DNA of 64,000 nucleotides from Zantedeschia hybrid cultivar (Eukaryota > Streptophyta > Magnoliopsida > Alismatales > Araceae), in contig JARZZO010000001.1 in assembly GCA_030544215.1 (NCBI GenBank), forward strand, positions 37,165,670-37,229,669. The letters are read 5' to 3'. A program made the translations under genes and the position numbers. Positions within the stretch are counted from its first letter, which is position 1; every line of letters starts with the position of its first letter. Shown here in pieces: positions 9,700-21,194 of this stretch. The notes under the pieces were generated by a model that made no database searches, was not told the origin of the DNA, and saw only the letters and a list, made by a program, of their open reading frames with translations.

Positions 9700-10330
9700 C
9701 GTTTTTTATTGAAGTTATGTAAAAGGTCATTCATCTTCAATGAGAATGAGGGTCGTGGATTCCTTTGAATTTAAAACTTATGAAGAATTTGCTTCCAAAT
9801 CCAACCAGAGTATGAACAATTAAAGAAAAGATGATTTAAATTTTCTTCATTTACAAAGCAGAGCATGCACACATTTGGGCCATGAATTCCTCTCTTCATC
9901 AAATTATCCATTGTGGCAATATTCACCACATTGAGCTGCCATAGCAACAATGAGTATTTTTGACAAGTGGGCCTTTTCTAGACACAATCAAACTAACCAA
10001 CCATTGGGTGTTGAACTCTCCTTTTGTTCCAAATATTTTTTGCACTGATTTCCCCATTGTCATACTACCATACCATCTTATCTGCCTTACCATGATGGAT
10101 TATAACCTGGTGAACCTTGTCCCAAACTTCAAACATTTGTGGAGATACTACTATAGGTAAATTCTAGTTTTGTCTAGTAATAATGGAACTTAGAAGACTA
10201 TTATGATGCATATCCAATACATACCTCATGTGATCTCCATAGCAAGAGAGTATAGATTTTTTTCTCCAGCCAAGGCTCATGCCAGAGTTTGAATGACTGT
10301 CCATCTCCCACTTCAAAAGATATATTATCA
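9700..10330 (-). pseudogene. LINE zf-RVT region
   Basis: The minus strand near 9940-9820 reads MKRGIHGPNVCMLCFVNEEN followed by LNHLFFNCSYS in one frame. It matches the plant LINE zinc-binding segment (C-x2-C, then H-LFF-C). The surrounding frames are broken, and nothing else is recognisable in the segment. Confidence 0.75.
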
Positions 10331-10398
10331 ATAATCCCTTCTCTCTGCTTCAGTATACCCTTCAACGCACATGAGTGATAGGGCCTGGGTGCTATCTC

Positions 10399-11381
10399 TT
10401 AGATGGAGCCAGTCCGGAGGTACTTTGCTTGAAACCACTTTGTCCATAAATTATCTTCCTGATTGATAATGTTCCAGAGCTGCATTGTGATGCAAGCTTC
10501 ATTCCAGTCTTTTAGTCTTCTCAATCCAAGCCCTCCTTCTTTTTTTGTTCTGCAAATTAAATCCCATCTAACCAAGTGAAAGGGTTTATAATCACCATAG
10601 TAATGCCAGAAGAAATTTCTCAAAAGCTTCTCAACCACGTCTGTGAACCACTTTGGTAATAAAAAAGAAATAGCCCAATACAATGAATATGAGTTTAGGA
10701 TTGATCTAATGAGCTCTATTCTACCAGCCTTAGATAGAAATTCGGATTTCCATGATGCAATTCTCCTCTTAATCTTATCAAGAATGGGTAATGCACGGTG
10801 CTTTTTCATATCAGACGAAATGAGTGGCAGGCCCAAATATACAGCTGGCAAAGATCCTTCCGAAATACCTAAAGTGCTCACAAAAGATTTTTTTTGCTTG
10901 ACTTTAGCCCCAATATACACTTAGCTTCTTGTGTGATTGAGTTGAATCCCAGAATAGGAATGAAACTGGTCAATCAATTCTGCATATTCATTTTTGGGGA
11001 TCAAAGAAATAAATGTGCAACTCACTTGCTTTTAACTAGGGGGCCTCCATTAAGGAAAAAGAGAATAGCTTGAATTACAGATTCACCAACTATACTCCAG
11101 CAAGATTGATAAAATTCAGCAGGAAAGCCATCGAGCCCAGGGCTATTATTTTTAGGGGATGCCATAACCAACTTAGTAATCTCTTCAGAAGAAAATGGTG
11201 CATTAAGAAAAGTGCAATCTTCTGAGTTCAGAGTATACTTTGGATGAATAGTAGGCTCCAGACAGGTTCTATCTTTGTTGAGAAAAATGTTGTAGTAATG
11301 AAGTACATGCATTTTAACTGCATCAAAATCCTCGACAATGGTACCATCATCCAATTTGCATCTTCTAATTGTGTTCACCAT
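10399..11381 (-). pseudogene. LINE reverse transcriptase, fragmented
   Basis: Two frames are readable. At 11022-11381 lies the RT N-terminus with NNSPGLDGFPAEFYQSCW, the conserved plant LINE block before the first RT motifs. At 10399-10920 lies the C-terminal thumb region with VYLGLPLISSDMKKHRALPI, IASWKSEFLSKAGRIELI and RTKKEGGLGLRRLKDWN. The catalytic palm, including the expected F-ADD motif, is missing between about 10920 and 11022, so the enzyme cannot function. Confidence 0.85.
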
Positions 11382-11779
11382 ACGCCTGCCCTTAATAGAT
11401 GAATGAAAAAATTTTGTGCAGTCATCTCCTTGTGTAAGTCAGTGTTGTTTCGCTTTTTGCTGAAGAAAAGACTCCTCATTGTGGCTTCCTTTTCAACTCC
11501 TCATTGAGCCTGAAATTATAAGGATCTGGCTTCCTTTTCAACAGAAATAATTCCTCATCATGTGGATGCTTTTGGAGTATAGGTTGCACTTTATTCAGAG
11601 TATCCCTGGCACAATTGACATTACGAAAAATATTTCCAAAATGAACTCGATTCCATGTCTTGAGAACCTGCTTTAGGGATTTCAATTTTTGGTAAAGAGA
11701 AAAAATTGGGGTCCCTTTGATATCCTTCGTCCAAACATCCTTAACTAATTCTATAAATTAAGGATGAGAAATCCACATG

Positions 11780-12206
11780 CTGCAAAATCTGAAGGGTTTT
11801 AGCCCTGAGTTCTCTGCTTCTTCTGTATGAGTACATAACTGACCATGATCCGATATTCCTGGATTTCCATAGTGCACTCAGCCGCCCATGAATGAATTCA
11901 GCCAGAAATCATTTACCAAGGCTCTATCCAGTCTAGCAACAATTCTTCGACTACCGATGTACTGGTTGTACCAAGAAAGTACATTGTCCACGCTCTTTAA
12001 ATTATGGAGAAAGCTTCAAGGCAGTAATTAAAATCAGTTAACATTGCCTCAGTAAATTTTTGTCCTCCAATTTTCTCGTCTGGTGATCTAACACAATTGA
12101 AGTTGCCCGTTAGAAGCCATGGCACCTTTGCATTTTGGGAGATCCTCACAATATTATTCCACAGGTCCTTCCTCTCCGAAGCCAAATTTGAGGCATAAAC
12201 ACCCAT
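11780..12206 (-). pseudogene. LINE endonuclease, C-terminal part
   Basis: WLLTGNFNCV at 12206-11997 is the conserved endonuclease block (normally W-GDFN), here with Asn in place of the usual Asp. Further on, IVARLDRALVNDF and the GISDHGQL block (normally GSDH) appear before stops. The N-terminal half with the first catalytic residues is absent. The product would not cleave DNA. Confidence 0.8.
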
Positions 12207-15200
12207 CAGTTAAAAGGATTGTTGAGTTTTAAAATCTTTACAAGCATGGGTCTAATAACTAAAAAGTAGTCTCCTCTCCCACTCAGCTCGGCGATAAAGA
12301 AAATGACTCTTTCTTCAGAAATTGTATCTGTAGCTCAGTCGCTAGTACAGAGACTGCACCGCAGGGCTTGAGAAGCAGTTTACTTGTGAAAACTTCACTA
12401 TAGATTGCTGTCTTAGCCAAGAATTCTGTTTCTGAGAAGTAGTGCTATGAGGAGGATTTTTCCTTCTTTCGTCCCCTAGTCCTCAAACTCTTCAAAATCA
12501 GCCTTCCTTGACTACTTGTCTTTCTTCTCCCAGTTCGGATGGAAGATGAGACAATAGAAGAAAGCACTACTTCCAAGAAGTCTAGCAATCAATTCCTTGC
12601 CTTACTAAGCTTTCGTAATCCCGAAAAAGATTGATTTTGTGATTTGACTTTTAGGAATTATATAACTAGGTAAACATTATGTTTATGATTCTGCGCATCT
12701 GCAGATAGACATATCATGGAATAGAAAGATTCGGGCTATCCCAGGAATAGGAGTAGGTGTTGATTCGTCTCGGGACCCCCTACGGTCTTCTTTTCTTCTT
12801 CTTGACTTAGAGCTTGAAGGGCTCTCTCTTTCTGGTCGAACGAGACAAAGCCTTCTTCTTAACTTAATAGGATTCTGCTTTCACTGGTAGCGAGTGATCA
12901 ACTATACGATACCGCCAAACGCTTCATAAGCAAGAGAAAAGCTATTATGTCAACTATGTGGGACCTTGCCAATTATCAGCTTGATTCAGTCTAGCTATTG
13001 GATTAAAAAAAAAATGCTGGACCTTCCTTTTGAAACGGGGAGGGGTGAGTCACCGATGATCTAGCCACCCCCCCAACTATGGTCTACCCGTGCGAGATAG
13101 TTCTTAGCCTTTACTCTAGTATGAACAAAGCCATAGCTTCTAGGTCATGTCGCTCCCCAATCTCCTTGTGAGTTGATCTGTTCGACCGTATTCCATTGGC
13201 CATTTCTCTCGATCAAGTCGATTCCATCTTGGATCGATATAGATGCCACATTGATATGCTTAACACATGTGATTCTTCCCTCTCTCCGCTTGAATTTGAA
13301 TAGGAGGGGACTTTCTTTGTCCCCAGTTGGTAATACTCAAACAATTTCATTGCCTTATACCCCTAAAAAAAACCATAAGAACAGCGTGGATTACAGTCTG
13401 TGAGGAGACGGAGCATCAATAGTTGCGTGAATTCTTTTTTGCCTTCACCTTCTCTCTCCTGGAAGGCCTAACATTGAATAGTTGTGGAGTGGGGAAACAT
13501 CAATTTCATTGCCTTCTTTCTTTTTGTTCATTTTATCGGTACACCTCTCCGCGAACAAAGAGACATAGAAGTAAGTGAGCTGTAATGATGTTCAGTGCAA
13601 AAATGAGGGATTTCTTTTTTCCTTGACTCTTCTAGTTGTAGATATACATATAGAGAGTGTTTCGTTAGTGAAGATGCTCTAAACCTGTGAGATGCTCTAA
13701 ACCTGGGAGAGACTGACTCAACTATCCACGTTGAATCAACATATCGTATAGAAAGAATCGTTCATCAACTAGTTGAATATGGCTCAACTCATTCTCATCT
13801 AGTTTTTCTTCCCTCAATTAACATCAACCCTCCACTCTGTCTAATGACTTTTTTCTATCCCAATTAGTCCTCGTTCCAATTCTAAGCGAGACAGGTTGTT
13901 GAATGAAGGTACACTCAGTCTTCCATTGAAAGCTGTTAGTGGCGGTTGGGTTGGCTAGTAAGTCAGAATGAGAGAGATTGTCCTTTGGGAAGGAAAGAAC
14001 TTGATGCCCATTTTGACGTGGTTTTCATGTATCGATTGATTAGTTTAGGTTCGGACCAGCTCCTTACCTTAACGGAAGGAACTATGCTTGGAACTCCAAA
14101 AGGCATATTGGCTGGTCAATCCCTATCTGGAATAGAATAAGTGGAATAGAGTTCTATTTCTTTATGGTGGTAAGGAGAAAGAAGATGATTGGCGTTGATA
14201 GGAGAAGCTTCTTTCTCTTCTTAGAACAGGAGCTTAGAGCAGCATTAGCTTAGATTGTCTGCGAGGAGGAAAGAGAGGCAGTCTTTTTCTGGGAATTGGT
14301 TGACCGCTCCTCACTGGCTTACCTTGCTTGTGGAATAATAGCTGTGGCACTATCTTGAAACCATGGGGCATGAACCGATCCTTTTACCTGAAGGCTTGGA
14401 ACTAAACTGCACATTAGTAAAGGAAGGAGATGAACGAAGTAGCGATACTGAGACGCCTTCTGCAGATGAATGAATTGAATCACCTTACCGGGCCTGGTTT
14501 ACCCTGGAAATGAAGGTCAAAGGCCGGCTGCGCAAGGAGATAGTTAAGAGATGACTAGAAGGCTAAAGAATCTTTCTCTAGGAGTTGCTCAGGGCAGTAA
14601 AGACCATGCCTCAAGGTGATGAAAATGATAGTAAGCACTTCTTGTGACAACAGAAGGAATAGCTCTAGTTGAATCTTCCTTTCTTTCAGAACCTCTGGTT
14701 TCAGCTCGTGTGAAAATGCTTGATGTGCTTCGGTTTGCCGCGGGCGGTAGGTCACTCTTTCTTTTCTGCATGCGAAACCTTAAGAAATAGGAGTGGCCAA
14801 GACCAACATAGAATAGCGTAGCCAAGCCGAGAATCAGCTCTTGGTGGTTGGGGCTTTAGGAAAAGGCATAACTTCTTTTCTTGTTCACAATCCCTTTCAG
14901 GTTTGAGGGAAGAAGATGGAATTAGAATACCTTCTTTTCGAAATAACCACGGGCCGCTCTCAAGTGGAATGAGTTTCAGTTGAATTTGCTGGTCTCATAG
15001 AGAAAGAAGTAGTGGATCCCGTTAACGGAGTTCTATGTCTGGGTTTCGGTTTACCTTGTTCAAATGGTTTGCGCGGTCTAGCTCTTTGTAGGATGAAAGC
15101 TTTGCGGCTTGACTCTTACTCGGAAAGCTTTCCCGGTTGACCGGTTTCTGGTGGAGAGAAAGGCTGCTTTTAGGTGTTCTCTGTCCCGATTTCCTCATCC

Positions 15201-17274
15201 TAGAAATAGAAAAAGAGAAGAGAGGTCGTAGCTTTTTGATCAATAGGCGGTGCGTAGCACGTTAGCCTAAAATGTTTTGTTTGCAATTGAATCCGTAGAC
15301 GGTCTTTTTAGTGCCTTTCTGAGTGGATTTGTTGGGTTACTGCTTGTAAGAATTGGAGAGAAACATGGGCTTTGTGCCCTATGCCCTAGGAGATCTTAAG
15401 GTGCCAGAACTTTCGTCAAGTAAATTGTAACCAACATTGATCATCAGAAAGATAGTAGCGGACGAGACACTCGTCTACAACAGATCCTACTATTTCAGCT
15501 TACCAGTGGCTACTTAAGCTTAAGCTCCTGTTCCAGGCCAAAGCCGCCTTCAAACCAACCTTAAACCATTCTCAAGAACCCATAAGCAACAAGAAGAGAA
15601 AGCCCAGCCTTCCCCTCGTGGAGGTCAATCTCCAACCTTTGACGAAGACGTTCCCCTATTTCCCGATGGAAGGAAGAATGTTGATTGAAGCGGGGCATAT
15701 CAGATCTAGCAAAAGCTGCATATACCTTGTTATAGATCAGGCGTAGGGTACTTCTTAAGGGAATTGTGCTCACTTGAACTCACAGCCGACCCCGAAGTTT
15801 CACCTTCTCCTGTTAGGGGCAGGAACTAGTAGCATGCCAGCTAGAAAGCCAAGTTTCACAAAAGGTAAAGAGGCACTAATCGGGCTTGGCAAGACAGTAA
15901 GGAAAGAAGGAATGGATTCGCACACAAGCAAGACAGACTCAGGATCCAATGAAAAGACTCCCTCCTCCCTTCTAGTAAATGCTTCGTGGGAAAAGAAAGA
16001 AAGAGAGAACAAGCCTTATCGCACAACCTGAGATCGTGAGAAGGGCTTTTCAAACTACATTTCTTGTTTTGCCTGCCTATTCTTAAGGGAATTGTCCTCC
16101 GTGCGCTTCGACTTTACAACTTATCCGTAAACGGGAAAAGACGAAAAGAAGGAAGGAGAGAGCCCCACTACTCTTTCGCTTCCACTAGAAAGTCCTCCTA
16201 TTACTGGAACCGGCGAAATGGGTAGAGGCGATTCCGGATCAAAGACATAAGAAGTTGTTATAGAAAAAGCTGAAATTTGAATGCCCAGTAGAAGAATGAG
16301 TTCAGGCGCTTTCACGTGTTGACTGCTCTCTCTTGACTTTACCTTTTGACTTTCTCTTTTGGGCATAAGCTCTTGCCAATAAAGAAGCTATTCTTGCTTA
16401 AGTTCCATTTCTTCTTGGTCAGCTGTAAGGTGAGGAAGTTGAAGAAGGAATGGGGCTTTTAAGCAGAAAAGAAAGGTTGCTTTTAGCTTTGAAGCCAAGT
16501 AGCAAACCTTGTGTCTTTTCTCGATGCCAAGAGATGATAACTCGAGAGATGCTTTGTTTGAATAGAACTAGTTTCGATTTTTGGGCATAAAAAGATATTA
16601 GGTAAGTCAGAAGGAAGGGAGCTAAAGCCCTTAGCGAAGCCTTCACCCCTCTCTCTCCTTTCAGTCGATATAGCTCAGACCTAGGGCGTTAAGGTAACTC
16701 GCTTCAACTGCTCTAGCTATCTTATTGGACTAGCTATCTCTCCCTCTCGCTTCGCTCTTCGGCTTCTTTCTTTTATCGAACTTTCTCGCGAATGAAAGCA
16801 AGGGAAGGTTCCAAAGAGCAATATCATAAGATGAGTGAGTGTCTTTCAAATCCATAGCAGCAATAATAATCAGACTTTTCTACCAATATTAATAATACCA
16901 GTCCTCTCGGGCATACCAGTAATAGAACTAAGGCATCAGATCTATAGATCTGACCCTCGAGTTTTCCTTAGGGGTTTGAGTTTGAGTTTCAGTTCCTGTG
17001 GGAGTTGCTTGGCCCTCTTTTTTGCTAAGCCCCCTGCAAGTTATGTTACATCCTGCCCAACTGTGGTTAAGATGTCTAGTGCCAGTGGCTTAATATCTCT
17101 TTTTTTCTTCTGGCTGTAAGTGAAAAAGCCAGTTAGAGATTTGAAAGTGAGTTAGATCAGTAGAGAGAATGTGAAAGTAGAATAGTCAATAGCCCATCAC
17201 ATCTCCCTAGCGCCAGTTGGAGAAAGCTTAATGGAGTTGGAGTGCCAGATATATATTTTGAACAGTCCTTCATG

Positions 17275-17388
17275 CCTCTCCCGCTGGTCGAGTCACTTCA
17301 TCCCCTCTCCTTTCAGTCAAGCTCCTGCGGACCCTCTCCCACTGGTCTAGTCATTTTATACCTCTCCTTTCAGTCAAGTTCTCTTAGA
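17275..17388. repeat. 58-bp tandem duplication
   Basis: Two imperfect copies start at 17275 and 17333. Each opens CCTCTCCC[GA]CTGGTC and contains CCTCTCCTTTCAGTCAAG. They lie in mitochondrial-like spacer and no gene is affected. Confidence 0.75.
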
Positions 17389-18090
17389 CTACGCTTGACC
17401 GGGACATAGAGGAGAGCTAGTATGGACTATAGTGGAGGTTGATTCTCAAAACTACAACTCCCCATATTTGCAAGTCTTGAGCATATATGTTTGTTTATCA
17501 AATCTTTTATCAAGTGCTGAGAAAATGACTTATTTATGTATTCGGGCAAATAGGCATTTCTGCTTTGATGGACAAATGCCACTACAGGAGCAGCAATTGA
17601 TATCCGAAAGCGATTTGTATTGTCGTAATAAAAGCAAAACTTGCCTCAGCCTGAGATGAGAATGAGAGGGAAGGTTGTTGGGACTTGCATGAATTAAGGT
17701 TTGTGTTTGTTTTTATTCCCGTCACTGGCTCGCCTCCACTAAATAACTCTAAATTTTGGCTTGCAGGAGAAAGAAAAAGAAGGTCGACTGGACCTCTTTC
17801 TTCATATGGCCCACTAAAAAAGGAAACCGCAAGCATTGACATTGCCACAAGCGAGAAGTACTAGAAGTATAGAATCAAACTCAAATCAAAATGACAACTC
17901 ACTTCCATCAACTTGTTTATACGTTTCTTACCATCCGGACTCACAGGTAATTTAATTCATTAGATTATTCACTGAGATTATTTTCTTTTCCAACATGAAC
18001 TCCAACAAATAAACACCGATCCGATACTTATACTTATAAGAGATATCAAGAACACTCTTCTCTCTCGAAATAGATATGTTACTATTATAA

Positions 18091-18393
18091 TTATAGATAC
18101 GAGCTATGCACTCGCACAGTAGAATCAAGCTGCTCCAAAAAGCCCCTCACGGTTGGGTACTTAAGCCCAAACATAACACCAAGTACATGAATAATGATAG
18201 CCTCAAGCGTATACTGACCAAAACAATCAATAATAGCTAAAATAGCTACAAAGATCATTAATTTCTTTATCTTCTTTCTTTTGATTTTGTTTATTTCTGT
18301 TTGGATCTGATTCTTCATATAATCCTTAGCATTTAACTCATTATCTTTAATCAAAAGCTTAATTAAACGTTTTAAACAAATGAATTTCATCAT
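18091..18393 (-). CDS. Unknown small membrane-type protein, downstream ORF of AT-rich pair
   Basis: A 100-codon frame from ATG at 18393 (MMKFICLKRLIKLL). It starts with a Lys-rich region containing basic runs (KRKKIKK, about residues 37-43). A hydrophobic stretch follows (about 45-75, LMIFVAILAIIDCFGQ then IIIHVLGVMFGL), long enough for one or two membrane passes. Its start overlaps the stop of the upstream frame by four bases (ATGA), the arrangement of translationally coupled genes in bacteria and linear plasmids. I recognise no family. The AT-rich codon use differs from the surrounding DNA. An origin in a mitochondrial linear plasmid is an inference. Confidence 0.45.
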   Translation of the reverse strand: MMKFICLKRLIKLLIKDNELNAKDYMKNQIQTEINKIKRKKIKKLMIFVAILAIIDCFGQYTLEAIIIHVLGVMFGLKYPTVRGFLEQLDSTVRVHSSYL

Positions 18394-18674
18394 ACTGACA
18401 GATTTTCTATCTCAATTTGTAATGATTCTAAATCTTTATCAGAATCACCTTTTTCTTTCTTTAATAAATTAAATACTGAATTTTGGTAAAGACCAATATT
18501 TGAACTAGAACTCACAGATTTTTTAATAGTATTTAGCTTAACATAAAATGACTTCCAAAATTCCTCAATTACATTATTATCTCGTGAGTCTTTCTTCTTC
18601 TTAGTAATATCAACCTCTGTTGAAAGAAAGATTAGGTGAGAAAGCCCTATAATGGGAATTGTTGGTGATAACAT
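18390..18674 (-). CDS. Unknown protein, upstream ORF of AT-rich pair
   Basis: A 94-codon frame from ATG at 18674 (MLSPTIPIIGLSHLIFLS). It has a hydrophobic first 18 residues that could be a signal or membrane anchor, then a Lys/Asp/Ser-rich soluble part (TKKKKDSRDNN, LLKKEKGDSDKDLESLQIEI) with coiled-coil character at the end. It ends in TGA overlapping the next start. No family is recognised. The pair is preceded at 18740-18892 by short direct repeats. Two clean overlapping frames in a region of otherwise shattered sequence are unlikely by chance, but the AT-rich composition weakens that argument. Confidence 0.45.
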   Translation of the reverse strand: MLSPTIPIIGLSHLIFLSTEVDITKKKKDSRDNNVIEEFWKSFYVKLNTIKKSVSSSSNIGLYQNSVFNLLKKEKGDSDKDLESLQIEIENLSV

Positions 18675-18739
18675 TTGAATGTTGTTCTATATATATTTAG
18701 TTCCCTTTTCTTTGAACCTTGTTTTTATCTTAGATTCTT

Positions 18740-18892
18740 AGTAGTCTAACATCCCATCTATTGATACGATAAGTGTAATCAGTTATAACTACTTTATCGT
18801 ATTCGATAATCTATACTAACGATAGGGTGTTATATTAGGTAGTCTAACAGTTAAAACTACGATTTCTATAGTCTAACATGACTACGATTTTC
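18740..18892. repeat. Short direct repeats upstream of the AT-rich ORF pair
   Basis: TAGTCTAAC occurs at 18742, 18840 and 18869, and ACTACGATTT at 18857 and 18881. AGTTA(T/A)AACTAC appears at 18781 and 18850, and GATA-rich inverted pieces lie between them. Repeats of this kind upstream of the pair could be terminal or regulatory repeats of a former plasmid. This is a pattern observation only. Confidence 0.5.
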
Positions 18893-19642
18893 GCTATTCT
18901 GTTATGATTTATATCATCAATTAAACCCCCCCTAGATTATTCTAAAATAGATTACTTTAACTCTCTCTAACATCCTAATAGGCTGCTGGCTGCGGCTTAG
19001 TTGTAGAGTGAGACCGGCTATTGGGACTTTCTGATTTCCAGGAAATGAATGTATGGGAGAGATTAGCTCTAGTCGAGCTATCGAGCTAAATAAGCCTAAA
19101 GTAAAACACATTAGAAAGTGGGGACCCAACACTTTAGCTTTCTAATGTTTATTTACTCTAAAGATGCTTGATACCCTTTTTCTTGCTACTGCTTTGTTCC
19201 TGTCCCACTTCCTCTTTTCCTCACTCCCCAGCGTAGTCAAAAGAGAGAGTCTATGGCAGATGGAATACTAGATCTAGGCAAGCCCTTCTTCCTTTGTTAA
19301 CTTTTTGGCTATGTAGAATTATAGGTGTAGCTAATGGTCAGCTAAAGGGAGTAAAGGCAGGACTACTTCTTTATCACATTCATCTCATTACGCCTCATGG
19401 AACGGACTAATAAGATATCTTGGATATGAATGAAATTGAGGTAGAGGTGGAGCGGATGAAATGGAAGTTGAACTCGAACGTCTATAGTACATACCACCCG
19501 TTAACTAGACTTTTGACAGTTATATTAGAGATCCCGTAAGACGGTTGAAGTAGGTCTTGTTCCTTAAGTCAGATCTCCTATTGGTGGGTCTGCACTCGTG
19601 GTTGCCTAAAGGTCTACGACTCGTATTCCATCCGACTATGCA

Positions 19643-20278
19643 CTCGTGGTTTTCTTCGATAGCGGCCCCCTTGTCGAGGTTGACTCGAAATGGAGTTCGT
19701 TTTGTATGGACCGAGGAATGTGAGCGGAGTTTCACTGAGTTAAAGACTCGCCTCACTTCAGCCCCAGTGTTGGTGCTTCCATCTGGGTCAGGTGGATTTG
19801 TGGTTTACTCGGACGCGTCCCGTCGAGGTTTGGGCGTAGTTCTAATGCAGCATGGCAGGGTAGTGGCTTATGCTTCTCGGCAGCTGAAGAAGCATGAGGA
19901 GAACTATCCTACCCATGATTTGGAACTGGCAGCTGTAGTATTTTAACTTAAGATTTGGAGACATTACTTGTACGGAGAGAAATTTCAGGTTTTTACTAAT
20001 CACAAGAACCTGAAGTATGTGTTGACATAGAGAGACCTGAATTTGAGATAGCGTAGGTGGATGGAGTTCATTAAGGATTATGACCTTGACCTTTCTTATC
20101 ATCCGGGCAAGGCAAATGTAGTGGCAGACGCCTTGAGTCGGAAGACGGTCATGTCATACCTTATGATTCAAGAATGGAAATTATTTGAGCAGGTTGTGGA
20201 ATCTTCCTTTCGGGTTCCACGTGAAGATGATAGGGCCGTGTTGGCCAGCTTGACCGTGAGACCAACAGTGTATCATGC
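19643..20278 (+). pseudogene. RT connection and RNase H of Gypsy B
   Basis: Readable blocks are SSIAAPLSRLTRNGVRFVW, APVLVLPSGSGGFVVYSDAS (the RNase H first Asp region), ASRQLKKHEENYPTHDLELA, DLDLSYHPGKANVVADALSR and the start of the linker to integrase. In-frame stops lie at 19944 (TAA), 20028 and 20049 (both TAG). At the last two the family normally has CAG glutamine. The RT catalytic core is missing upstream. The frame is cut at 20278 by an LTR, and its continuation is found inverted at 23463. Confidence 0.9.
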
Positions 20279-20373
20279 TGTAAGGACTGAGGTTTCGGGT
20301 TCTGTATTCGGGTCGGGTTCGGGCCGGATCCCCTGGTTTGGACCCTGAGGGGTCTTGAGATTTCTTACTGAAT

Positions 20374-20624
20374 GACGTCAGCACTGCTCGATGCCTTTCA
20401 AAAGGCGTCAGGTTGTGTGGACGCCATTTAGGTCTGCTTGTTGTTGTGCCACGTGGGCGGGTTTCGGGCCGCGAGAGTACGGCCCCTGTCACATCGTCTG
20501 AACGGCGTCCATGTTGGTCGACGCGATTCAGACTGTGACCTCTGCGATGTCAAGGTACGGCGCCAGAGCGTTGTCAGTACGGCCCGTCCTGTCAGACTGA
20601 TTGGCGTCTGCCTCGATTGACATG
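20374..20624 (+). repeat. Upstream dyad cluster (four GRCGTC-N10-GACGYS units)
   Basis: Units start at 20374, 20404, 20504 and 20603, each with two 6-bp inverted arms separated by exactly 10 bp. Outer arms extend the dyad in some units: CTGAA...TTCAG around 20504. The first unit is GACGTC, which in its context AATGACGTCA gives a TGACGTCA bZIP-type site. Arm sequences are conserved and spacers are all different. Confidence 0.85.
20449..20456 (+). promoter_or_regulatory. G-box CCACGTGG in LTR
   Basis: A perfect palindromic G-box lies between the two upstream dyad pairs. In several sister LTRs a second copy lies 11 bp away; here there is one. It is followed by the inverted repeat GGGCCG...CGGCCC at 20467-20486. 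The position upstream of the pyrimidine-rich tract suits an enhancer or promoter element. Function is inferred from motif identity. Confidence 0.45.
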
Positions 20625-20639
20625 TTTTAGCTAGATTCA

Positions 20640-21180
20640 GATTGACCCTGCGAGCCTCCCCTTATTTCCCTCATTTTCACCTCCACCCTCTCTCTCTCTT
20701 CGCTCTCTCCGCCCTCTCCGACCCTCTTTTCCCCTTCCCTTCCTCTTCTTCCTCTTCCACCACTCCAACACCTCCCTACCTCTCACCTCTACCACCACCA
20801 CTTCCTTCGCGACGTTCCATTCTCCGGACGGCGGCCGACGTCCCGGCGGAGTGGCGGCGTCCTCTGGGGTACCGGCGGCGGTTTGCGGTGCGGCGGGTCG
20901 GCGGCACGGAGCTTGGAGGAGCTCAAGAACCGGTAGGGGGACGAACCTTGCATGGACTGTGAATGTGTTGCTTGTGATTTCCTTGGCATGGCATGTTATG
21001 TCTTGGGTTAGAATGAGCATGTTTAGGGGGTTTTCTTGTGGGAATGACCGTGCTCGTGATCGTGGATTTGTAGCATGCTGGAAGTAGTTGATTTCCCTAT
21101 CTTCCCCCTTCTGTTTTGGGGCATTTTCGGGGTGTTTGGGGTTAAAGGAGAAACCCTCGGGTTGAACCAGGGAATCAGGT
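20640..21180 (+). other. Pyrimidine-rich then GC-rich LTR segment, probable transcript leader
   Basis: Starting at the conserved CCCTGCGAGCC the strand is a long C/T tract (20655-20815) followed by a GC-rich stretch containing CGGACGGCGGCCGACGTCCC and ending near the conserved ACCGGTAGGGGGACGAACC. The same order occurs in all full LTRs here, including the diverged family at 27262-27560. Such CT-rich leaders are typical of plant 5' untranslated regions, so transcription may start nearby. Long Ser/Pro-rich frames exist but begin with TTG rather than ATG and are not called as genes. Confidence 0.5.
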
Positions 21181-21194
21181 TTCTGGCGCTAAAC

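Larger units (their letters stand above)
9346..12240 (-). mobile_element. LINE (non-LTR retrotransposon), decayed
   Basis: Read on the minus strand it has part of an endonuclease domain, a linker, an RT domain in pieces and a zinc-binding reverse-transcriptase-associated (zf-RVT) segment, which is plant L1-type order. ORF1 and the N-terminal part of the endonuclease are missing. No poly(A) tail or TSD is visible at the left edge, so the 3' end is also truncated. Stops and frameshifts occur throughout. It lies directly against the broken rpl14 end of the plastid block, so its edge marks a rearrangement junction. Confidence 0.85.
12241..19642. other. Mitochondrial-like non-coding DNA
   Basis: About 7.4 kb without a recognisable conserved gene. 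The texture is rich in AAGAAAG/CTTTCTT runs and motifs such as tcgcttcgctcttcgg and gcgaagc, which I associate with plant mitochondrial intergenic DNA. Scattered frames of 60-95 codons show no family resemblance. A 58-bp tandem pair (17275) and an AT-rich ORF pair (18091-18674) are described separately. The assignment is by appearance only and needs a similarity search. The right edge is the truncated start of Gypsy B. Confidence 0.45.

Noticed and set aside
12330..12400. Possible tRNA near TGTAGCTCAGTCGCTAG
   Set aside because: The D-arm-like word has no matching acceptor, anticodon or T-arm at the right distances.
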